From an uncultured Lachnospiraceae bacterium (lineage in GTDB: Bacteria; Bacillota_A; Clostridia; Lachnospirales; Lachnospiraceae): 5,393 bases of DNA. Position numbers and translations under genes: made by a program. The notes under the pieces are model-generated. The model searched no databases. It was not told the origin of the DNA and was given only the letters and a program-made list of their open reading frames with translations. Of this stretch, positions 1 to 5,393 are shown piece after piece (position 1 is the first letter of the stretch; each line of letters begins with the position of its first letter). The DNA lies in contig CAJUMT010000215.1 of assembly GCA_910587495.1 (NCBI GenBank), forward strand, positions 1 to 5,393. The letters run 5' to 3'.

Positions 1-735
1 CAGTACCCGGTCTTTCAGCGCCTGTAAAAGAATACACTGCTGCAACCGCATATCCATATATTTTACATAGTAAAGATCCGCCTCAGACAGTGAATTATGC
101 GCCTGCTCCCTGGCTCGTTCCACTCCCTCGCGGATGTGTTCCTCCAGCTCGTCCAGATCAAGCCAGATATAATTTTCGCTGATATTTCCTTCCATATAAG
201 CGGCCAGTTCCCGAAGCACTTTTTTCATATCAGCTTCAACTTTATCCATATCGGCACGGATTGCCTTTACATTACTGGGCATCTTCCAGTTCATGGCAAG
301 AGCCAGGCCGGTCCCTGTAAGAACCAGCGCCAGCTCATTTAAGGCAAAATTCAGGCTGTAATCAGGAGACATCAGATAGTGGGTTCCCATGACCGCATTG
401 ACGGACACCGTATTCTGCCAGCCAAATTGATAACAGCTTCCCACCATGAAGAAAATATAAACTCCATAATTGATCCAGCCAAGTCTTCCGGGAAAGTGAA
501 AGCACACAAATATCAAAAGCACAGACAAAAGGAAGGAAAAGAGTCTTTCAATGGTAAGCTGTATGGTGTCTTTTCTTGTGTCCTGTACTGTCAAAAGTGT
601 AATGATCCCTGCGGAAGTGGCGTACTGAAGCCGAAAAAACTCCGCAATCATGATGGCCAAACAACTTCCGACTGCAATCTTCCATACTTTTAACCTGCGT
701 CTTCTGTGTCTGATGGTATCGGCTCTTTCTCTCAT
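1..735 (-). CDS. Aromatic acid exporter family (ArAE_1/FUSC-like) membrane protein, C terminus cut off by window edge
   Basis: The frame is open for 245 codons from an ATG at 735 to the left edge with no stop, so the 3' end is missing. The protein starts with a very basic stretch (RHRRRRLK, residues 9-16), then shows hydrophobic segments at about 18-34, 39-51, 64-81, 87-105 and 131-149. This fits an N-terminal membrane domain with the basic end in the cytoplasm. The stretch around residues 41-58 (SAGIITLLTVQDTRKDT) resembles the conserved core of the ArAE_1 (former DUF939) family. From about 155 on it is charged and helical, as in the cytoplasmic C-terminal domain of that family. Family members I recall are roughly 320-350 residues, so perhaps a quarter is lost. 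The family is named for relatives of aromatic acid efflux proteins, but the substrate is unknown here. It follows pyk after 9 bases and is probably co-transcribed. A TTG at 738 is an alternative start. Confidence 0.85.
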   Translation of the reverse strand, partial: MRERADTIRHRRRRLKVWKIAVGSCLAIMIAEFFRLQYATSAGIITLLTVQDTRKDTIQLTIERLFSFLLSVLLIFVCFHFPGRLGWINYGVYIFFMVGSCYQFGWQNTVSVNAVMGTHYLMSPDYSLNFALNELALVLTGTGLALAMNWKMPSNVKAIRADMDKVEADMKKVLRELAAYMEGNISENYIWLDLDELEEHIREGVERAREQAHNSLSEADLYYVKYMDMRLQQCILLQALKDRVL

Positions 736-744
736 CAATACGGA

Positions 745-2487
745 TTACCTGCCGCTGTATACGATTCCCTGCTCCGCATCTATGGTGACAAAAGTACCGG
801 ATTTCAATATACTCGTAGCGTTTCTTGCAGCCACGATGACCGGAATATCCAAAGCCATACCAACGATTGCCGCATGGGAATAACGATCTCCAGTCTCTGT
901 AATGATACCTGTCGCATCCTTTAATTTGCTCATCATCTCATTGGTGGTTTCTTTGACTACCAATATATCGCCCATATGGAAATTCTGTTCCAGATCGTCC
1001 ATATCCTGGCAAACACACAGATTACCGGACCGTTTCAGCTTATTGCCGCCTTTACCGCTGATCAGCGCGTTACCGGCCACATGAACTTTAATCATATTGG
1101 TAGTACCGGAAAGTCCCAAAGGAACGCCCGCCGTAATGACAGCCAGCTCGCCTCTTTTGATCAGTCCCTTTTGTTCCGCTACTCCAACCGCATGGTCGAA
1201 CAGATCGTCCGCCGTACTCTTCTCCTCGATCTGGATCGGCACAACACCCCAGATTAAGTTTAACTGACGGCAGACGCGCATATCCATGGCTCCGCCGATA
1301 ATCTGGCAGCTGGGACGGTATTTGGATATTCTTCCCACTGTTTTTCCTGATTTGGTAACCGCCACGATAGCGGCAGCTTTCAGATCCATGGCCGTCGTGC
1401 AGGTGGCGTGAGAAATAGCATTTGTCACATCCGGACGGTCTTCCATTCTGCGCGGTTTAAACTCTGTCGTATAATCAATATCCTGTTCCGTGCGCTCTGC
1501 AATGCGCGCCATGGTCTTTAATGCTTCCACAGGATATGCGCCTGCCGCCGTCTCTCCCGACAGCATGATTGCGCTAGTACCCTGATAAATGGCATTAGCC
1601 ACATCGGAAGTCTCCGCTCGGGTCGGACGCGGATTCTTCATCATGGAATCCAGCATCTGGGTAGCCGTGATGACCGGTTTCCCTTTGGCGACAGATAGAT
1701 GAATCAATTCTTTCTGAATAATGGGAACTTCTTCCAACGGGATCTCCACGCCCATATCTCCTCTGGCAATCATAATGCCGTCCGCCACACGAAGAATCGC
1801 CTCACAGTTTTCCACACCCTGCATATTCTCGATTTTGGCAATAATATTGATGCCCTCTCCGTTTTTTTCATGAAGGATCTTGCGGATCTCCAGGATATCT
1901 TCCGCAGTCCGGGTAAAAGATGCAGCGATAAAATCAAACTTCTGCTCAATGGCAAAAACAATATCGTCATAATCCTTCCTGCTGACAAAAGGCATCTTAA
2001 GCTCTACGCCCGGAACATTCACTCCTTTATGATTGGAAATAAAACCGCCATTGTTCACCTGGCAGATAATCTCCTCTCCTTCTATCCGCAGCACTTTCAT
2101 ACCGATCAGGCCATCGTCTATCAGAATAGCATCTCCTGCACATACATCTTTATATAATTCTTTGTAGGTAATGGTCACTTTCTCCTGCGTGCCTAACAAT
2201 TCTTCTGTTGTAAGGGTAAAAGTCTGCCCCTTCTTAAGCTCCAGTTTTCCGCCTTCCACGTCACCGATCCTGATCTCCGGGCCTTTGGTGTCCAAAAGGG
2301 CGGCAACCGGAAGGTTTAATTCTTCCCGAAGCTTCTTGACCGTATCAAGACGCACTTTCTGTTCCTCATGGGTACCATGGGAAAAATTCATACGCGCCAC
2401 GTTCATGCCTTCCTGCATCAATTGGCGCAGTACATCTTCATTGTCTGTGGACGGGCCTAACGTACATACAATTTTTGTTTTTCTCAT
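745..2487 (-). CDS. pyk: Pyruvate kinase with extra C-terminal PEP-utiliser-type domain
   Basis: This cytoplasmic glycolytic enzyme transfers phosphate from phosphoenolpyruvate to ADP, giving pyruvate and ATP. The 580-residue protein is complete. The catalytic barrel shows the N-terminal KIVCTLGPS, the substrate residues R32, N34 and S36, the DTKGPEIR motif (66-73), K218 in KIEN (the phosphoryl-transfer lysine), the metal-binding E220 and D244 in ARGD, and T276 in TATQML with PRPTRAE after it. The B domain covers about 74-170. The regulatory C domain covers about 350-470. E71 matches the glutamate that marks potassium-dependent pyruvate kinases. Residues about 472-580 form an added domain like the extra C-terminal sequence of Bacillus and Geobacillus enzymes, related to the swivelling phosphohistidine domain of PEP synthase and PPDK. 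It keeps the central SHAA (537-540) but the residues before it are atypical. The ATG at 2487 is chosen for its good ribosome binding site and the canonical N terminus. The gene sits 22 bases after guaB. Confidence 0.98.
   Translation of the reverse strand: MRKTKIVCTLGPSTDNEDVLRQLMQEGMNVARMNFSHGTHEEQKVRLDTVKKLREELNLPVAALLDTKGPEIRIGDVEGGKLELKKGQTFTLTTEELLGTQEKVTITYKELYKDVCAGDAILIDDGLIGMKVLRIEGEEIICQVNNGGFISNHKGVNVPGVELKMPFVSRKDYDDIVFAIEQKFDFIAASFTRTAEDILEIRKILHEKNGEGINIIAKIENMQGVENCEAILRVADGIMIARGDMGVEIPLEEVPIIQKELIHLSVAKGKPVITATQMLDSMMKNPRPTRAETSDVANAIYQGTSAIMLSGETAAGAYPVEALKTMARIAERTEQDIDYTTEFKPRRMEDRPDVTNAISHATCTTAMDLKAAAIVAVTKSGKTVGRISKYRPSCQIIGGAMDMRVCRQLNLIWGVVPIQIEEKSTADDLFDHAVGVAEQKGLIKRGELAVITAGVPLGLSGTTNMIKVHVAGNALISGKGGNKLKRSGNLCVCQDMDDLEQNFHMGDILVVKETTNEMMSKLKDATGIITETGDRYSHAAIVGMALDIPVIVAARNATSILKSGTFVTIDAEQGIVYSGR
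748..753 (-). promoter_or_regulatory. Weak ribosome binding site for the exporter gene, inside the end of pyk
   Basis: The minus strand reads GGCAGG here, formed by the last Gly and Arg codons of pyk. AGG lies 12 bases before the ATG at 735 but 9 bases before the TTG at 738, so spacing favours the TTG while codon preference favours the ATG. The match is poor, which suggests that translation depends on ribosomes finishing pyk. This is inference. Confidence 0.4.
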
Positions 2488-2496
2488 ATTCTCAAA

Positions 2497-2504
2497 TCCT
2501 TTCC
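2497..2504 (-). promoter_or_regulatory. Ribosome binding site of pyk
   Basis: The minus strand reads GGAAAGGA in the 22-base gap after guaB. AGGA ends 9 bases before the pyk ATG, which is suitable spacing. The gap has no room for a terminator and shows no clear promoter, so pyk is probably translated from the guaB transcript. Confidence 0.7.
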
Positions 2505-2509
2505 GTTAT

Positions 2510-3964
2510 TCACTCATGCACACTGTAGTTGGGCGCCTCTTTGGTGATATGGATATCATGCGGGTGGCTTTCTTTTAAAGAGGCAGCAGAAATCTTTACA
2601 AACCTTGCGCCGGTCTTTAATGTCTCCACATCCGGCGCGCCGCAAAGACCCATACCGGACCGAAGACCTCCTAAAAGCTGGAAAATCGTATCTTCCACAT
2701 AGCCTTTGTAGGCCACGCGTCCTTCTACTCCTTCGGGTACCAGTTTTTTTGCATCGCTCTGGAAATAGCGATCTTTAGACCCATTCTCCATGGCAGAGAT
2801 CGAACCCATGCCTCTGTATACTTTATATTTTCTTCCCTGATATAATTCAAAGGAACCCGGGCTTTCATCACAGCCTGCAAAGATACTACCCATCATACAG
2901 ACATTGGCTCCTGCAGCGATAGCCTTTGTGATATCGCCGGAATATTTGATGCCGCCGTCAGCGATGACCGGTACGCCGTATGCTTTCGCCGCTTCATAAC
3001 AGTCCATGATAGCGCTGATCTGCGGAACGCCCACGCCGGATACAACTCTGGTCGTACAGATAGAACCAGGACCGATGCCTACTTTTACAGCGTCCGCGCC
3101 GGCTTCAATCAGAGCCCTGGCGCCCTCTCCTGTAGCTACGTTTCCGGCAATAACCGGAATATCCGGATAGGAATCTTTGATCATTTTAAGACAGCGAATA
3201 ACATTGGCGGAATGGCCGTGGGAAGAATCCAGCACAAGGACATCCACATGGGCGTTTACCAAAGCCTCTGCCCGCTCCAACACATTGGCCGTGATACCGA
3301 TGCCCGCTCCGCATAAAAGCCTGCCCTGAGAATCTTTGGCAGCCAGCGGATATTTTATCTGCTTTTCGATATCTTTGATGGTAATCAGGCCTTTCAGGTG
3401 GAAATTCTTATCTACGATAGGAAGCTTTTCCTTTCTGGCTCTGCCCAGGATAGTCTTCGCTTCGTCTAACGTAATCCCCTCCGGCGCGGTGATTAGATTC
3501 TCGGATGTCATGCACTGTTTGATCTGTTTGGAATAGTCTGTTTCGAATTTTAAATCACGATTAGTAATAATACCTACCAGCTTCTTGCCTTCGGTAATCG
3601 GCACACCGGAAATACGGTACTTTGCCATAAGTGCGTCTGCGTCTGCAAGTGTATGTTCCGGAGATAAAGAAAATGGGTCCGTGATAACGCCGTTCTCAGA
3701 ACGCTTTACTTTATCCACTTCTTCTGCCTGTTCTTCAATTGACATATTTTTGTGGATGATACCTATACCGCCCTGTCTTGCCATAGCGATCGCCATGCGG
3801 TATTCTGTAACGGTATCCATACCTGCGCTCATCATTGGAATGTTTAATTTAATGTCCTTCGCCAGATACGTTTCCAAATTCACTTGATTGGGAATTACTT
3901 CCGAATAGGACGGCACCAGCAAAACATCATCAAATGTTATACCTTCACCAATAATTCTACCCAT
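2510..3964 (-). CDS. guaB: IMP dehydrogenase
   Basis: This cytoplasmic enzyme oxidises IMP to XMP with NAD+, the first committed and usually rate-limiting step of GMP synthesis. The 484 residues match the usual bacterial length (E. coli about 488) and the protein is complete. The barrel begins with the conserved FDDVLLVP (11-18) and SAGMDTVTE (46-54). Two CBS domains are inserted at about 94-142 and 152-204; in this family they bind purine nucleotides and regulate activity. The active-site loop GPGSICTT (298-305) carries the catalytic C303 and the potassium-binding G298 and G300. D336 in ADGGI and YRGMGS (383-388) bind IMP. The mobile flap has R399-Y400, the pair that activates water in the hydrolysis step. 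The ATG at 3964 has a strong ribosome binding site and gives the usual N terminus. The gene lies downstream of groEL, an order I recall from other Clostridia, and has its own candidate promoter. I see no missing key residue. Confidence 0.98.
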   Translation of the reverse strand: MGRIIGEGITFDDVLLVPSYSEVIPNQVNLETYLAKDIKLNIPMMSAGMDTVTEYRMAIAMARQGGIGIIHKNMSIEEQAEEVDKVKRSENGVITDPFSLSPEHTLADADALMAKYRISGVPITEGKKLVGIITNRDLKFETDYSKQIKQCMTSENLITAPEGITLDEAKTILGRARKEKLPIVDKNFHLKGLITIKDIEKQIKYPLAAKDSQGRLLCGAGIGITANVLERAEALVNAHVDVLVLDSSHGHSANVIRCLKMIKDSYPDIPVIAGNVATGEGARALIEAGADAVKVGIGPGSICTTRVVSGVGVPQISAIMDCYEAAKAYGVPVIADGGIKYSGDITKAIAAGANVCMMGSIFAGCDESPGSFELYQGRKYKVYRGMGSISAMENGSKDRYFQSDAKKLVPEGVEGRVAYKGYVEDTIFQLLGGLRSGMGLCGAPDVETLKTGARFVKISAASLKESHPHDIHITKEAPNYSVHE

Positions 3965-3970
3965 ATCTTT

Positions 3971-3977
3971 TCCTCTC
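3971..3977 (-). promoter_or_regulatory. Ribosome binding site of guaB
   Basis: The minus strand reads GAGAGGA within a purine-rich run, ending 6 bases before the guaB ATG. It is a strong match to the 16S rRNA 3' end and settles the start codon. Confidence 0.75.
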
Positions 3978-4005
3978 TTTCTTTCGTTTTATATTTTGTA
4001 TTCCC

Positions 4006-4035
4006 ATTATACAGGAAGGACGCTGCATATTGCAA
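4006..4035 (-). promoter_or_regulatory. Candidate guaB promoter (TTGCAA - 18 bases - TATAAT)
   Basis: On the minus strand a perfect TATAAT lies at 4011-4006. Eighteen bases upstream, TTGCAA at 4035-4030 matches four of six positions of the sigma-A -35 box TTGACA. Transcription would start near 3999 and give an A-rich leader of about 35 bases before guaB, too short for a purine riboswitch. The -35 box lies in the apical part of the hairpin that follows groEL. No PurR-type operator was recognised. The -10 box is clear, while the -35 box and the start point are inferred. Confidence 0.6.
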
Positions 4036-4043
4036 CGTCCTTC
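4015..4043 (-). terminator. Nested hairpin after groEL, possible weak terminator
   Basis: The arms GAAGGACG (4015-4022) and CGTCCTTC (4036-4043) form a perfect 8-base-pair stem. Inside, after one mismatch, TGCA (4024-4027) pairs with TGCA (4031-4034) around a three-base loop. The structure begins 29 bases after the groEL stop, where a terminator would be expected. However, neither strand has a T run after the stem: the minus strand continues CTGTATAATGGG, which is the guaB -10 region. It may therefore be a leaky terminator, an mRNA 3'-end stabiliser or a regulator binding site. Confidence 0.45.
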
Positions 4044-4072
4044 TATGAAAATTCTTATGATTTTGTACGGAA

Positions 4073-5393
4073 TTACATCATACCCATCCCGCCGCCTGCC
4101 GGCATAGCAGGAGCTTCTTCTTTAATATTGGCAACACACGCCTCAGTGGTCAGGAAAGTAGCCGCTACGCTGGTAGCGTTCTGCAGAGCGCTTCTGGTCA
4201 CTTTCGCCGGGTCTAAGATACCTGCTTCTACCATATCTACATACTCTTCTTTGTAAGCGTCAAAACCGATACCGTCCTTGGACTCACGCACTTTGTTGAT
4301 AATTACAGCGCCTTCTAAGCCTGCATTTGCCACAATGTGGTACAGCGGAGCTTCCAGTGCTTTTAAAATCACTTTCGCGCCGGTCCTCTCGTCGCCTTCC
4401 AACGTGTCTACCAGACCCTCCACTTTCTTGGAAGCATGGATATACGCTGCTCCGCCGCCGCAGACAATGCCTTCTTCCACAGCTGCTCTTGTAGCTGCCA
4501 AAGCATCCTCCATGCGAAGTTTTGCTTCCTTCATCTCTGTCTCGGTAGCCGCGCCTACACGGATAACCGCTACGCCGCCTGCCAGTTTTGCATAGCGCTC
4601 CTGTAATTTTTCTTTATCAAACTCGGATTTGGTTACATCCATCTCTGCTTTGATCGTTTTGATACGGTTCTCAATCTCTTCTTTACTTCCAAGTCCGTCT
4701 ACAATCACGGTATTCTCTTTCTGAACTTTTACGGATTTTGCACGGCCCAGCATCTCGATGGTTGCATCTTTCAGTTCCAGACCCACTTCCTCGGATACAA
4801 CAGTACCGCCCGTCAGAACCGCGATATCCTGCAGCATTGCTTTTCTTCTGTCTCCATAACCCGGAGCTTTCACACCTACAGCAGTGAAAGTACCGCGCAG
4901 TTTATTCAGGACAAGGGTAGTAAGCGCTTCGCCCTCAATATCCTCTGCAATAATCAGAAGCTTCTTGCCGGACTGTACCAGCTGCTCCAATACCGGAAGA
5001 ATTTCCTGGATATTGCTGATCTTCTTGTCAGTAATCAAGATATACGGATCATCCAAAACTGCTTCCATCTTCTCTGTATCGGTAGCCATATATGCGGAAA
5101 TATAACCGCGGTCAAACTGCATACCTTCCACCACATCCAGCTCAGTTTTCATGGTCTTGGACTCTTCAATAGTGATGACGCCGTCATTGGCCACTTTCTC
5201 CATAGCATCCGCTACCATATTACCTACTTCGTCGTCGCCTGCGGAAATCGCCGCAACTCTCGCCATCTGATGCTTACCGGTCACTTTGCTGCTCATGGCC
5301 GCAATTGCTTCCACAGCACAGTCTGTAGCTTTTTTCATACCTTTTCTTAATACAACCGGGTTCGCGCCTGCTGCCAGATTCTTCATGCCTTCG
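4073..5393 (-). CDS. groEL: Chaperonin GroEL (Hsp60), N terminus cut off by window edge
   Basis: GroEL forms the double-ring cytoplasmic chaperonin that, with GroES and ATP, encloses and folds non-native proteins. The frame is open to the right edge and reads EG before the first visible methionine at 5386. That methionine is internal, matching about residue 105 of E. coli GroEL, so roughly the first 100 residues, including the DGTTT nucleotide loop, lie outside. The following counts start at that methionine. The apical domain has FDRGYISAYM (91-100), then the conserved DKKISNIQEILPVLE (120-134) and VKAPGYGDRRKAML (172-185). LQERYAKLAGGVAV (261-274) marks the return to the intermediate domain. 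D294 in MEDAL matches the ATP-hydrolysing D398 of E. coli, and CGGG (309-312) and ILDPAKVTRSALQ (390-402) belong to the equatorial nucleotide pocket. The tail is a short GGGMGMM instead of repeated GGM. groES and any CIRCE operator for HrcA would lie further right. Further in-frame stops follow the TAA. Confidence 0.98.
   Translation of the reverse strand, partial: EGMKNLAAGANPVVLRKGMKKATDCAVEAIAAMSSKVTGKHQMARVAAISAGDDEVGNMVADAMEKVANDGVITIEESKTMKTELDVVEGMQFDRGYISAYMATDTEKMEAVLDDPYILITDKKISNIQEILPVLEQLVQSGKKLLIIAEDIEGEALTTLVLNKLRGTFTAVGVKAPGYGDRRKAMLQDIAVLTGGTVVSEEVGLELKDATIEMLGRAKSVKVQKENTVIVDGLGSKEEIENRIKTIKAEMDVTKSEFDKEKLQERYAKLAGGVAVIRVGAATETEMKEAKLRMEDALAATRAAVEEGIVCGGGAAYIHASKKVEGLVDTLEGDERTGAKVILKALEAPLYHIVANAGLEGAVIINKVRESKDGIGFDAYKEEYVDMVEAGILDPAKVTRSALQNATSVAATFLTTEACVANIKEEAPAMPAGGGMGMM

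Noticed and set aside
97..693. Plus-strand open frames of 81 and 104 codons near the left edge
   Set aside because: They are antisense to a continuous 245-codon minus-strand frame encoding a protein with clear membrane segments and family resemblance.
1699..2157. A 152-codon plus-strand open frame opposite pyk
   Set aside because: It lies wholly antisense to the conserved catalytic part of pyk, has no recognisable domain, and is the kind of frame that arises from the codon use of the opposite strand.
2171..2578. A 135-codon plus-strand open frame spanning the pyk-guaB junction
   Set aside because: It crosses the ends of two certain genes on the opposite strand and shows no family features.
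3965..4005. Purine (guanine) riboswitch in the guaB leader
   Set aside because: The predicted leader is only about 35 bases of A-rich sequence, too short for the three-helix aptamer, and the conserved core was not seen.
4048..4064. A short inverted repeat AAAAT/ATTTT just after groEL
   Set aside because: Five A-T pairs around a seven-base loop are too weak to count as a structure and are expected by chance in an AT-rich gap.
4073..5386. Methionine at 5386 as the start of a short GroEL-like protein
   Set aside because: The frame stays open to the window edge and reads EG-MKNLAAG, matching the middle of GroEL (E. coli EGLKAVAAG), so the true start lies outside.

Overview
This window looks like ordinary chromosomal DNA from a member of the Clostridia (Bacillota), most likely Lachnospiraceae. 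That placement rests on the character of the proteins: the GroEL apical-domain wording and short GGGMGMM tail, an IMP dehydrogenase ending in HPHDIHITKEAPNYS, and a pyruvate kinase with the extra C-terminal domain typical of Bacillota. It comes from recognition, not from a database search.

All genes lie on the minus strand, so transcription runs from high to low coordinates. In that order they are: groEL (3' three quarters, running off the right edge), a 108-base intergenic region, guaB (complete), a 22-base gap, pyk (complete), a 9-base gap, and the 5' part of a membrane protein of the aromatic acid exporter family (running off the left edge). No stretch of 300 bases lacks a gene. I see no RNA genes, mobile elements, CRISPR arrays or long repeats. 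The plus-strand open frames are shadows of these genes.

The groEL-guaB intergenic region holds the only evident regulatory signals: a nested hairpin after groEL, a perfect TATAAT box with a TTGCAA -35 candidate lying inside that hairpin, and a strong guaB ribosome binding site. The close spacing of guaB, pyk and the exporter, with no terminator between them, suggests one transcript starting at the guaB promoter, possibly with read-through from groEL.

Functionally these are housekeeping genes: protein folding (GroEL), the first committed step of guanine nucleotide synthesis (GuaB), the last ATP-forming step of glycolysis (Pyk), and an inner-membrane protein of uncertain substrate. I found no convincing new biological system. 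The points most worth a second look are the altered phosphohistidine-type motif at the Pyk C terminus, the promoter nested in the hairpin, and the tightly coupled exporter gene.
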